This document shows, piece by piece, positions 15,736 through 24,400 of a DNA stretch of 38,082 nt (positions within the stretch are counted from its first letter, which is position 1; the number at the start of each line of letters is the position of its first letter). The translations under genes were made by a program, and so were the position numbers. The stretch comes from a virus: IMG/VR virus record IMGVR_UViG_3300032020_000028, positions 1 through 38,082 of that record, one strand, 5' to 3'. The notes below the pieces were generated by a model. That model had not been told where the DNA came from and did not search any database. It worked only from the letters and a program-made list of their open reading frames with translations.

Positions 15736-17106
15736 TTAAATATAGACGAAAAAAGTAACGCGAATGTAGTTAAGTGGATACAAATATCGAATACTTCCAG
15801 TAACGTTTATTTGTCTCGGCTCATCTGGATCTGTTACCGCCTTAATAGGAACTTCTCCAGTCAAAGGATCTGTTTTCGTCCCATATACATAAATAAATCC
15901 ATTCCTAACCATTGCATTCCAAATTGCTTTTACAGATTCCTCAACTGCTCCAGGAGTTGTAGGACCTATCACAATTCCCTTGTTAAGAAACATTTCATCC
16001 AATCTCGTTCTTGTAATTCTTCTTACATAATCATCACTTGCAACAACAGACACTTCAGCAGTAGTCGCAGAAGTCGGATCTGTAGTAAGTGAATGTCTAA
16101 CTTTTATAACTCCAGATTCACTATAACATACAAGAACTCCATTAGCTCCTAATCTGTTCATATCATATGGTTCATATGCCTCATCTGGAATTGCAAATCC
16201 TACAAGAACCTTTCCAGTTATTGGAGATACAACTTTTTCCTGAGCACAAATAGAACCTGCCACTGCAGCAGCAACATAAGTACCATCAAGAATTAAATCT
16301 CCTCTTGATACATTTTCACTTGGAAATACTAAAATAACTCGAATACTTTCTAAAGCCTGAGCTCTTGCCACATGATCATCAACATCTGACCCTGAAGACA
16401 TTCCTAAAATACATTCTCTTTCATGTCCTATTAAAGGTTGAGACTCAATTAAACAATGGTTGGAAGCGTATCCCTGTATAGTTTCATCATTACTAATAGG
16501 AATAACATATGCAATGTTCTTTTTCTTTTTCAACTTATTAAAAGCAGTTTGCCAATCAGAATCATTAGATCCGCTTACCTGAACACACATAACAGCTGGA
16601 GCACCATTTTCTAGAGCAAGATTTGCTGCAATAGTCATTTGTCCAGTTATTAAATCTTCATCTCCATAAAATGCTCTAACATCATCTGAGTCAACAAACA
16701 AAGTAGGATCAAATTGTGTTGCTGGAACAGGATAAGTATAAGAAACATAATAAATTTCTCCTTCACGTGGCTGACCATCACCAGGAGTTCCACTATCCCA
16801 TTGAATATATCCGAGATTATTAACATCTGTTCCCGCCCCATAAGACCAATGTCCACTCCAGTTAGAATAACTCCCAGAAACATTTGGAATAGCAGCAACT
16901 TGTGTAACGGTTACTCCATAATGCAATAAATAATCTACATTTGAAGAACCTGAACTAGCAGCACGTTCAACTGGTTCATCTATTACTGTTCTTATACTAG
17001 GACCTGTAGAAATAATAGCTGGTATTCTTGCCTCCTCAGAAATACTAATTACTCGTTGACTTATAATACTTTCAACGGTCACCCCGGGTGCCTGATATGT
17101 CATCAT
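15736..17106 (-). CDS. Contractile tail sheath protein
   Basis: The 456-residue protein opens MMTYQAPGVTVESI, the classic APGVYVEE-like sheath start, and has RIPAIISTGPS soon after. The C-terminal part has DDYVRRITRTRLDEMF, GIVIGPTTPGAVEESVKAIW and a final beta strand region (INVTGSIRYLYPLNYIRVTF) matching the conserved sheath domain that forms the intersubunit mesh. The presence of this gene makes the phage a contractile-tailed one. AGGAGG lies 6 nt before the first of two adjacent ATG codons. The tube gene follows 42 nt downstream. Confidence 0.92.
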   Translation of the reverse strand: MMTYQAPGVTVESIISQRVISISEEARIPAIISTGPSIRTVIDEPVERAASSGSSNVDYLLHYGVTVTQVAAIPNVSGSYSNWSGHWSYGAGTDVNNLGYIQWDSGTPGDGQPREGEIYYVSYTYPVPATQFDPTLFVDSDDVRAFYGDEDLITGQMTIAANLALENGAPAVMCVQVSGSNDSDWQTAFNKLKKKKNIAYVIPISNDETIQGYASNHCLIESQPLIGHERECILGMSSGSDVDDHVARAQALESIRVILVFPSENVSRGDLILDGTYVAAAVAGSICAQEKVVSPITGKVLVGFAIPDEAYEPYDMNRLGANGVLVCYSESGVIKVRHSLTTDPTSATTAEVSVVASDDYVRRITRTRLDEMFLNKGIVIGPTTPGAVEESVKAIWNAMVRNGFIYVYGTKTDPLTGEVPIKAVTDPDEPRQINVTGSIRYLYPLNYIRVTFFVYI

Positions 17107-17147
17107 ATTAAACCTCCTTCACTAATTTATTTTCTAAATTATTTTTT

Positions 17148-18221
17148 TTATTCAAAATTTGTTGTACTTGGAACTATCTTTTTCAAAGTATCAACTTCAA
17201 AATCCTCTGCCCAGTATGAGTAAGTTTCAACAGAGAACATAATTGAAAATATTCTATCATTTCCTCTCTCTCTCACATTTTCGTCTCCTTTTGAAATATT
17301 TATAATACGAATCCCAACATCAGTCATATCACTCGCTCCCGCTAATTCCATATTTAAAGTAGGCGGATATGTTATTGCTTCTTTTCGTTTCAAATTAGAA
17401 TGTCGAAGAGCATTTAAATACATAAAAACAATATCCTCAATTGAATGCATAACGTGTATATCTTTTGCCTCAATTCTCAAAGATAAATTAGCCTGAATTC
17501 CTCCTCCTAAACGTTTATACACAGGCCCTTGAATAACTGCTAACAAAGTGGAACTTGAAGATACATTCCAACCACCACCTCCATATTTATTCGCGCAATA
17601 AGGATATGGTGTTAAACTTAAATCAGGATTTGTATCTTTTGCAATATAATAGATACAATCATTCGATGTTTCATATACAACATAATATAATTGATTTGGA
17701 GCTAAAACTATTGGTGGATTTAATTCCACCCATTTCCATTTAAAATCTGTATCATCAAATGCTTCAATCGTTCCCGAGGCAAGTGCTGTTCCCGGTATTC
17801 CACTACTTGCCGATGAAAAAGTAACAGTAATATCATTATTTAATCTACTACCATATCTTATAGCAATACCAATATCTCTTAATTTTAAAAATTCAGAAAC
17901 TTTTACTCCAAAAGCCTGACTATAATCATCTCCCAAAACTACATAACTCCTTGGAACTGTTCCCATCCTTTCGGATATCCATAAGTTATCAACAAAATCA
18001 TCAATCCCCCAAAAATCAAGAGGACCTCCTCTTCCTTCAATAACAATTAACGGATAATCTTCTGGTTCTCTAGGTTGATGATCATATACTTTTGGAACAT
18101 CCCCTTCTTTAATTTCTACAACTTCTCTCTCCTCATTTAACCAAACATTAGAACTACTAAATACTTTTCGGAAAGAATCGACAAAGTAATGTATAATATC
18201 TTTTGTTTGAGAATATCTCAC
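17148..18221 (-). CDS. Tail terminator/completion-like protein with inserted beta-sandwich
   Basis: The 357-residue protein has a helical/beta N-terminus (residues 1-90) and a C-terminal segment (about 240-357) in the pattern of tail terminator or completion proteins. The C-terminal part contains LSLRIEAKDIHVMHSIEDIVFMYLNALRH. Between them, residues about 95-235 form an independent beta-sandwich-like module with QAFGVKVSEFLKLRDIGIAI, SGIPGTALASGTIE and LAPNQLYYVVYE. That module resembles choice-of-anchor or carbohydrate-binding type domains. The GTG start at 18221 is preceded by GGAAG. It directly precedes the sheath gene. The terminator role is inferred from order and the fold pattern; the insertion is read directly from the sequence. 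Confidence 0.65.
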   Translation of the reverse strand: MRYSQTKDIIHYFVDSFRKVFSSSNVWLNEEREVVEIKEGDVPKVYDHQPREPEDYPLIVIEGRGGPLDFWGIDDFVDNLWISERMGTVPRSYVVLGDDYSQAFGVKVSEFLKLRDIGIAIRYGSRLNNDITVTFSSASSGIPGTALASGTIEAFDDTDFKWKWVELNPPIVLAPNQLYYVVYETSNDCIYYIAKDTNPDLSLTPYPYCANKYGGGGWNVSSSSTLLAVIQGPVYKRLGGGIQANLSLRIEAKDIHVMHSIEDIVFMYLNALRHSNLKRKEAITYPPTLNMELAGASDMTDVGIRIINISKGDENVRERGNDRIFSIMFSVETYSYWAEDFEVDTLKKIVPSTTNFE

Positions 18222-18237
18222 TTATTCTTCCTTATAT

Positions 18238-19113
18238 TTAAAGCGTTGCTACCCTTCTATACCTAACATCAGTTTCTTCCAATAAAATTGTTTCAAATTC
18301 CTGATGTAAAAAAATTCCTCTAAAATAACTATCAGTCTTATTCACAACCTCGTAAACCATTTCTTTATTTTTGCCAATGGTTCCCACTATTAAATCATAG
18401 TTGTAAACATAAGGAGATGATAAAGTCCAATGTTTATTAACCTCTCTCTTAACAAGTCCTTCACTATCAAATGTAATTCGAAATGAAGTTTTTGGAACTC
18501 TCACTATTATTGTATTCTGTGGTTTGTATTCATCAGCATCACAAGTATATTTAATCCATCCAACTGGAAATCCAGTCCCATAACATATAACACAATTCAT
18601 ATCCGGTTGATTCGTATCTGGACTTACACATTCACATCGTACATTATATGAATAAGTAATAGTTCCAGGAGTATATCCTGAATTCAGCCATAATCGGACT
18701 TGTCTCTTTGTAGAAACTCCAGTGCCAACTATTCTTTCAAGGGTAAATTCATTATTATACAATATATCACTCTGACTTAAAACCCTTGTTAAAAGAACAC
18801 CATTTTCATATGCCTGAAAAGTTCCACTACCACTTCCAGTATAACTTCTCAAATCAGGATGATTTGAATTTCCTGGGCTCCACATAATTTTCATATATTG
18901 TGGAGAAGTTTGATCCCAAGACAAAATAGTTCCAGTCACTATACTACCAGATGTCATTCGTTGATATAAATGAAACGGTTCACCACCTATACGAATTTGT
19001 AGGGCGTGCGATTCCAAAATATAAGCAACTATTTCTCGATCTAGACCAAGATTACATTCCCTATATAATTCCTCATCTAATTGTAAAGGATCAGATGACT
19101 CTGTTATTGGCAT
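18238..19113 (-). CDS. Neck/virion structural protein with Cys4 zinc-like motif
   Basis: The 291-residue beta-rich protein contains C160, C162, C174 and C177 in a C-x-C...C-x-x-C-Y-G-T-G-F arrangement. This is a DnaJ-like or zinc-ribbon motif of a type found in head-tail joining and neck proteins of large phages. An N-terminal acidic segment precedes strands around residues 33-45 and 95-150. Its place between a connector-like protein and the tail terminator suggests neck or head completion. A GGAG site lies before the ATG. No catalytic function is evident. Confidence 0.6.
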   Translation of the reverse strand: MPITESSDPLQLDEELYRECNLGLDREIVAYILESHALQIRIGGEPFHLYQRMTSGSIVTGTILSWDQTSPQYMKIMWSPGNSNHPDLRSYTGSGSGTFQAYENGVLLTRVLSQSDILYNNEFTLERIVGTGVSTKRQVRLWLNSGYTPGTITYSYNVRCECVSPDTNQPDMNCVICYGTGFPVGWIKYTCDADEYKPQNTIIVRVPKTSFRITFDSEGLVKREVNKHWTLSSPYVYNYDLIVGTIGKNKEMVYEVVNKTDSYFRGIFLHQEFETILLEETDVRYRRVATL

Positions 19114-19131
19114 TTAGTATAACTCCATATA

Positions 19132-19929
19132 TTAAATTCCTCCTGAGAACTTCGAGGCGCCTCTGAGGGCACGACTGAGCGATCTAGGAAAACCAACAGT
19201 TGAACTAAATAATCCTCTCATTCCAAAATTATTAAAGGCATACATTTGTTTTATTTTTCTTAACTCTTCTGAATATGCTTGTATTAATGATTGATAAATA
19301 GATAAGTATTTACCAGATCTATCTCTTGTAATACTTATACCATTATCATTATATGAAAAATGCTTACCCGCCTCTAAAATTTCGAGACCGATTAAAGCAT
19401 GAATAATCGCACCTAATTCTACAACTCTATAATACTGCTGTGGTAAACTCACAAAACTAAAAGCAGTCACTAATGGAGGCTCAGCATTAAACCAATCTAA
19501 TCCATTTTGTAGAAAATCTAACATTTCCCTATTGCTTAAGTATTTATTTCTATATCCACCAGCATCTAAATGCATATATAATTTTGATCGCATAGCATCT
19601 AATAAAACACCTTCAACAATTGCCTCAGCTGGATCTTTTAATTTAAAAATATTTGGTACATCCTGAGTTGTATAAACTCCATTTATCCACCCCGACCACC
19701 AAGCACCATAATATCCAAATTTCCAACTTGCATTTGGAGTAATTGTGAGATAGTAAAGACCAATAGAATCTCTTACTCCTGTCCCTCCAACAATTTGATA
19801 CGTTCCATCTTGATACATAATATTTACATTTACAGATCCTGAAGGGTCAATTAAATGAAACGTGGCATCTTTAAATTCTGCCCAAATTCTTTCTGTTTGG
19901 CCTTTAAATATAAATTGGATAAAAATCAC
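19132..19929 (-). CDS. Connector/neck-type virion protein, beta domain + helical domain
   Basis: The 265-residue protein has an N-terminal beta domain (residues about 5-95, with ATFHLIDPSGSVNVNI and GLYYLTITPNASWKFG). It resembles the small Ig-like or BppU-like domains of phage structural proteins. A helical domain (about 100-250) follows, with VVELGAIIHALIGLEILEAG and repeated aromatic and lysine helices. The order is consistent with a head-tail connector or neck adaptor. The start is uncertain. The only canonical in-frame choice is the GTG at 19929, but GGAGG abuts it with no spacing. A non-standard ATC a few codons later is better placed for that Shine-Dalgarno. Confidence 0.6.
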   Translation of the reverse strand: MIFIQFIFKGQTERIWAEFKDATFHLIDPSGSVNVNIMYQDGTYQIVGGTGVRDSIGLYYLTITPNASWKFGYYGAWWSGWINGVYTTQDVPNIFKLKDPAEAIVEGVLLDAMRSKLYMHLDAGGYRNKYLSNREMLDFLQNGLDWFNAEPPLVTAFSFVSLPQQYYRVVELGAIIHALIGLEILEAGKHFSYNDNGISITRDRSGKYLSIYQSLIQAYSEELRKIKQMYAFNNFGMRGLFSSTVGFPRSLSRALRGASKFSGGI

Positions 19930-19947
19930 CTCCTAATTTTAATAATT

Positions 19948-22404
19948 TTAATCATCATAAGGATCAATATGTTTTTCTTTGTTTGTTGAATCAATATAAC
20001 TTCGAACGCTTTTTGTTTCAACGTAAGAATTAGGATATCCAGGTTGAATATAAGATTTTTGATCAGTACTAATAATTTCTCCTTGTCCTTTTCCTAAAAT
20101 GCAAGCGTTCGATATAATAGTCCGTTGTTTTACTCCTATAACATGAGCATCTGAAACAATAAACTGTTGAACTATAACAGAAACATAAGTATCAGATACA
20201 ATTGTCTTTTGAACATTTACAATTTCTACATTAGTATTAGATGCAATTGATTTTTGAACCTTTCCTTTTACATTTGCATCAGATACAATTAACTTTTGAA
20301 TATCAACTTTTTCTATATTAGCATCAGAAGTAATTATCTTCTGAATATCAACAATTTCAACATTAACATCTGAAACAATTACTTGTTGAACATTTTCTTT
20401 TCTAATATCAGAATCTGATACAATTACTTGTTGTTGTGTTTTTGCAACATTAACATCAGATATAATTGTTTTCTGTATATCGACAGTTTCAATATTAGTA
20501 TTAGAAGCAATTGTCTTTTGAACATTTACAATTTCTACATTAGTATTAGATACAATTGGGTGCTGTTTAACTGCCTCAATATTAACATTTGCCTGAATAG
20601 TTTGTTGTTTTACAATTTCAACATTAGCATCTGAAACAATTACTTTCTGAATATTAACTTTTTCTACATTAGCATCTGAAACAATTACTTTCTGAATATT
20701 AACTTTTTTTACATTAGCATTTGCTATAACTAATTGTTGAATGTTGCCAGTTTCAATATTAACATCAGATATAATTGTTTTCTGTATATCTACAGTTTCA
20801 ATATTAGTATTAGAAGCAATTGTCTTTTGAATATCAACTATTTCAATATTAGTATCTGAAACAATAAACCGTTGACCAGCTACAAAAACATAAGCATCAG
20901 ACGCAATTAACTTTTGAATACCAACTTTTTCAATATTAACATCAGATACAATTAACTGTGGAACATTTATAATCTCTACATTAACATTTGAAGTAATAAA
21001 TTGTTGTTCTACTACAGAAACATTAGCGATAGATACAATTGTCTTTTGAATACTTACAGTTTCAACATCTGCATTAGATACAAGCAATTGTTGAACATTT
21101 ACAGTCTCTACATTAGCATTTGAAACAATAAACTGTTGTATATTTACTTTTTCAATATTAGCATCTGAAACAAGTATCTCTTGTATACCTACAATTTCAA
21201 TACTAGCATTAGATTGAAATGTTTTCTGTATATCAACTTTTTCTACATTAGCATCTGAAACAATTATCTGCTGAACATCAACAATTTCAATATTTGCATC
21301 TGAAACAATTACTTGCTGAATATCAACTTTTTCAATATTACCATCAGATACAATTGTCTTTTGAACATTGACAGTTTCAATATTAGCATTAGATTGAATT
21401 GCCTGTTGTTTAGTAACTCCTATATTAGCATCTGAAACAATAGTCTTTTGAATGTTAACAGTTTCAACATTAGCATTAGATAAAACTGTTTGTTGTATGT
21501 TAACAGTTTCTACATTAGTATCTGAAACAATAAACTGTTGACCTACAACAAAAATATAAGCATCAGATACAATTACCTTTTGAATATCAACTTTTTCAAC
21601 ATTAGCATCTGAAGTAACTATTCTCTGTTTTACAATCTCTACATTAGTATCAGATACAATTGTTTTCTGTATATCTACAGTTTCAACATTAGCATTTGAA
21701 GTAATAAATTGCTGTTCTATCGCAGAAACGCAAGCATTAGATAAAATTGTTTTCTGTATATCTACAATCTCTACATTAGTATCAGATACAATTGTTTTTT
21801 GTATATCTACAGTTTCTATATTTGCACCAGATACAATAGTCTTTTGAATGTTTACAGTTTCAATATTAGTATCAGATACAATAAACTGTTGAATATCAAC
21901 TTTTTCAATATTCGCATTTGATAGAACTAATTGTTGAACAGCCTTTTCAATATTAGTATCTGAAACAATAAACTGTTGTCCCACAATAGAAACATAAGCA
22001 TCAGATAAAACTGTCTTTTGAATGTTAACAGTCTCAATATTAGCATCTGAAACAATAGTCTTTTGAACAACAGTTTCAACATTAGCATTAGATACAATTG
22101 TCTTTTGAATGTTTACAATCTCAATATTAGCATTGGATACAATAGTTTTTTGTATATCTACAACTTCAATATTAGCGTCAGATTGAACCGTTTGCTGTTT
22201 AGTAACTTCAATATTAGCATTTGAAACAATTGTTTTTTGTATATCTACAACTTCAATATTAGCGTCAGATTGAACCGTTTGCTGTTTAGTAACTTCAATA
22301 TTAGCATTTGAAACAATTGTTTGTTGTTTTGCTTCAACAGTTCCATCCCAAATTCTAATGGTGTCGTCCCAGTAACCATAATCCCATATGTAAATACTAG
22401 TCAT
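19948..22404 (-). CDS. Giant tandem-repeat protein (about 51 SDANIE-type units)
   Basis: The 818-residue protein starts MTSIYIWDYGYWDDTIRIWD, then consists almost wholly of 14-15-residue units with the pattern S-D/N-x-N-I/V-E-x-V-x-I-Q-x-x-I-V (residues about 30-770). It ends with a non-repetitive tail rich in Tyr, Ser and Lys. The alternating hydrophobic pattern suggests short beta strands stacking as a fibre or solenoid. No known domain is recognised. Three units of the same kind occur in the wedge fusion protein at 490-2148. A virion fibre or adhesin is a reasonable inference from that link and from its place in the structural operon. AAAGG lies before the ATG. Confidence 0.75.
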   Translation of the reverse strand: MTSIYIWDYGYWDDTIRIWDGTVEAKQQTIVSNANIEVTKQQTVQSDANIEVVDIQKTIVSNANIEVTKQQTVQSDANIEVVDIQKTIVSNANIEIVNIQKTIVSNANVETVVQKTIVSDANIETVNIQKTVLSDAYVSIVGQQFIVSDTNIEKAVQQLVLSNANIEKVDIQQFIVSDTNIETVNIQKTIVSGANIETVDIQKTIVSDTNVEIVDIQKTILSNACVSAIEQQFITSNANVETVDIQKTIVSDTNVEIVKQRIVTSDANVEKVDIQKVIVSDAYIFVVGQQFIVSDTNVETVNIQQTVLSNANVETVNIQKTIVSDANIGVTKQQAIQSNANIETVNVQKTIVSDGNIEKVDIQQVIVSDANIEIVDVQQIIVSDANVEKVDIQKTFQSNASIEIVGIQEILVSDANIEKVNIQQFIVSNANVETVNVQQLLVSNADVETVSIQKTIVSIANVSVVEQQFITSNVNVEIINVPQLIVSDVNIEKVGIQKLIASDAYVFVAGQRFIVSDTNIEIVDIQKTIASNTNIETVDIQKTIISDVNIETGNIQQLVIANANVKKVNIQKVIVSDANVEKVNIQKVIVSDANVEIVKQQTIQANVNIEAVKQHPIVSNTNVEIVNVQKTIASNTNIETVDIQKTIISDVNVAKTQQQVIVSDSDIRKENVQQVIVSDVNVEIVDIQKIITSDANIEKVDIQKLIVSDANVKGKVQKSIASNTNVEIVNVQKTIVSDTYVSVIVQQFIVSDAHVIGVKQRTIISNACILGKGQGEIISTDQKSYIQPGYPNSYVETKSVRSYIDSTNKEKHIDPYDD
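20090..22320 (-). repeat. Tandem repeats encoding 14-15-residue units
   Basis: DNA repeats of 42-45 nt (or doublets near 87-93 nt) cover most of the gene. They are diverged at most positions. At the 5' end (about 22150-22320) a 93-nt doublet is nearly identical in two consecutive copies, pointing to recent slippage or unequal recombination. All unit lengths are multiples of three, so the frame is kept. Confidence 0.9.
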
Positions 22405-22463
22405 TGTATTAACCTTTTAAACCCATTAAATTGGGTTATTTGTTTAACTACTTAATTAATTAA

Positions 22464-22874
22464 CTATTTTGTTTGTAAAAATATTTCACCTGTTGGGTAA
22501 ATTTGTAAAATTCTCTGTATATTTTTTCCATTCGCAGTCGACTGCCAGCCCAACAAGTAACATATAATTTTAGGAGAGCCAACATTAACTCCAGAAACTT
22601 CCCGTTGGACTCTTTTATAGTAAATGATTCTATATTTTGCATTTCGAAGAGGTATTCCTAATTCAGCCTCCGTAATTAAATTTAACCTTACCCCAGTAAT
22701 ATAAAAACTCCCATCTAGCAAATTGATTGAATAAATCTTACCATCTTCTACTAACTCAAGTCGTTCTAACTCATTTTGTCTATCCAAAACTTCCCTGAAT
22801 AGACGCTCTTTTCCGCTATCACTATATTGTTCCAAAACATGTTGATTTCTAAAATATGCTCTCCACTTTAACAT
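22464..22874 (-). CDS. Unknown small virion-region protein
   Basis: I do not recognise this 136-residue protein. A helical, charged N-terminus (residues 1-45, with LFREVLDRQNELERLEL) is followed by a beta-rich body containing KIYSINLLDGSFYITGVRLNLITE and KYRIIYYKRVQREV. There is no signal peptide or membrane segment. A strong AAAGGAGG precedes the ATG at 22874. It lies just before the giant repeat gene in transcription order and may be a structural partner, but no specific role can be given. Confidence 0.6.
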   Translation of the reverse strand: MLKWRAYFRNQHVLEQYSDSGKERLFREVLDRQNELERLELVEDGKIYSINLLDGSFYITGVRLNLITEAELGIPLRNAKYRIIYYKRVQREVSGVNVGSPKIICYLLGWQSTANGKNIQRILQIYPTGEIFLQTK

Positions 22875-22893
22875 AACTTTCCTCCTTTAAAAT

Positions 22894-23085
22894 TCACTTT
22901 ACTTGTTGGGGTTTTATATAAATAACTTCTTGGGTTTCTCCTGTTTTAAAATCACAAAGAATATCATTCATTTTAAAACATCCAGGAAGAGGAAGGCCAC
23001 CCGTTACATCCAATACCCTTGAATTTTTCTTTTTTGCTAAATTTATTGCTTTTTCTAATTGTTTCTTTCTATTAAGTTTCTTCAT
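22894..23085 (-). CDS. Small basic protein of unknown function
   Basis: The protein has 63 residues and a lysine-rich N-terminal helix (MKKLNRKKQLEKAINLAKKK). A short segment follows with GGLPLPGCFKMNDILCDFKTGE, including two cysteines. GAGG lies 11 nt before the ATG, an acceptable if slightly long spacing. The gene is co-directional and closely packed with its neighbours. I cannot assign a family. Confidence 0.5.
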   Translation of the reverse strand: MKKLNRKKQLEKAINLAKKKNSRVLDVTGGLPLPGCFKMNDILCDFKTGETQEVIYIKPQQVK

Positions 23086-23152
23086 TACTTTTATTTCCTC
23101 TTTTAAATTAGATTTTAAAAAATTAACTTTGTCTTATAACTGTTTGATATTC

Positions 23153-23647
23153 TTACTGTTCGTCATATTGGAGTGTGAAAGTTTTTTGGTTGACCGGGCC
23201 GCCTGGCGTTGCTCCAGTAGTCAACAATTGAAAGCGCATGTAGTCTGTCTTTCCACTATACCCTGAATCCAAAGGACCATCAATATAACCATTAATATCT
23301 CCACCAATTCCTACATTATAAACTCCTGGTTCAGAAGTTGGAATAGCGGGATCTCCAGCATCTACTTCTGTAGGTTGCACATAAGTAACAGAGCCAGAAA
23401 ATTGACAAGTTTCACCAGTCACATAAGTTCCTAAAGATTTCCACAACTTTATATGTTCCACCCTCGTAAAGGAACCACTAAATGCACCTTTAATGTATTT
23501 CTCAAAAGAATTCTCACTGGCTTTAATTGGATAAGTAACTGGCACAAGATTTGGAGAATCAACAGAACCAAAATTCAAGTTAGAAATATTAACAGTTTCT
23601 GTTGCCCCTGCGTCGGAGTACTCGTTAAAAGTAAAATTTGCTGTCAC
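23153..23647 (-). CDS. Beta-rich phage structural protein
   Basis: The 164-residue protein is dominated by beta-strand segments and Gly/Ser/Thr. Features include an AFSGSFTRVEHIKLWKSLG segment that I associate with small virion proteins of large phages, and a C-terminal QLLTTG...QKTFTLQYDEQ strand. The GTG start at 23647 has GAGGAGG upstream at good spacing. It lies next to a LamG-like adhesin gene. A minor virion or appendage component is likely from context; no enzymatic motif is present. Confidence 0.6.
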   Translation of the reverse strand: MTANFTFNEYSDAGATETVNISNLNFGSVDSPNLVPVTYPIKASENSFEKYIKGAFSGSFTRVEHIKLWKSLGTYVTGETCQFSGSVTYVQPTEVDAGDPAIPTSEPGVYNVGIGGDINGYIDGPLDSGYSGKTDYMRFQLLTTGATPGGPVNQKTFTLQYDEQ

Positions 23648-23689
23648 GATTTTATACCTCCTCTATCTTTTAATTATTTTATTTCTATT

Positions 23690-24391
23690 TTAAACAATTA
23701 TCACTCTTCCTGGGTAACTTAAACAACCGCCTATTCCCTTTGGAGAACCAACTACATCTATATGATTGCCGTTCGGTCCTCTATCTTTGATAGATCCTGT
23801 AGCTACCACTCCACCAGACCAGTCATCCCCTGGATAGTAAGCTACTAACTTAGTTGATTGAATCATCAAAGGTAAACCCTTTCTAAAAGCTACATATAAC
23901 TGGTTAATCTCAGCAGTAGTCAATTGAGCATTCCAAAGAGCAACCTCAGATATCTTTCCATCAATTTGACTGCCCTCAATACCTCCAAGCATGCAAGTAT
24001 AATCTGGACCAGATTTAGGAGTTAAAGCTGTTTTTGCAACACTATAAAGAGTTTGATTTACCGTCAAATAAAGATAAGTTGAAGTGATTACTCCACAAAG
24101 AAAATACCACATATTTAACGCAAGGTTTACATCGAAAAGATTATACTTATAACTTGTTCCATCTCCATAACCCACATTTACATCTGTTGGAGTACCCAAA
24201 CTAAACCCCAAACCATAATTCCAATTCTTTACTAAAGAGCCGCCTCCCGCTAAAAATCTTTTAAGCAAACCACTATTTCCATCTAATGGACCGGTATCAA
24301 TTTTTATCCACCCGGACATAGTTATAGGAAGAGCTGCAATTGCATTAACATCTTTTGCAAAATAATTATTTGCACTAATATCTACTGCCAC
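23690..24391 (-). CDS. LamG/concanavalin A-like lectin-fold protein
   Basis: The 233-residue protein has the layout of a LamG-type jelly roll. An ITMSGWIKID strand opens the core, with YGLGFSLGTPTDV and WYFLCGVITSTYLYLTVNQ in the middle. The typical ISEVALWNAQLTTAEINQLY and LVAYYPGDDWSGG...DRGPNGNHIDVVG segments follow. These features are common in domains that bind surface glycans, so it is a candidate host-binding virion protein. The start is GTG at 24391 with GGAGG upstream. It follows the fibre-like gene with a 9-nt gap and precedes another beta-rich gene. Confidence 0.82.
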   Translation of the reverse strand: MAVDISANNYFAKDVNAIAALPITMSGWIKIDTGPLDGNSGLLKRFLAGGGSLVKNWNYGLGFSLGTPTDVNVGYGDGTSYKYNLFDVNLALNMWYFLCGVITSTYLYLTVNQTLYSVAKTALTPKSGPDYTCMLGGIEGSQIDGKISEVALWNAQLTTAEINQLYVAFRKGLPLMIQSTKLVAYYPGDDWSGGVVATGSIKDRGPNGNHIDVVGSPKGIGGCLSYPGRVIIV

Positions 24392-24400
24392 TTATCCTCC

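Noticed and set aside
19948-22404. Regular DNA repeats resembling a CRISPR array
   Set aside because: Unit length is 42-45 nt with no fixed repeat/variable spacer division. All units are in frame inside one open reading frame, and no cas gene is nearby.
22405-22463. AACCCA/TGGGTT hairpin as a terminator before the repeat gene
   Set aside because: The stem is only 6 bp, AT-rich next to it, and has no T-run on the minus strand.
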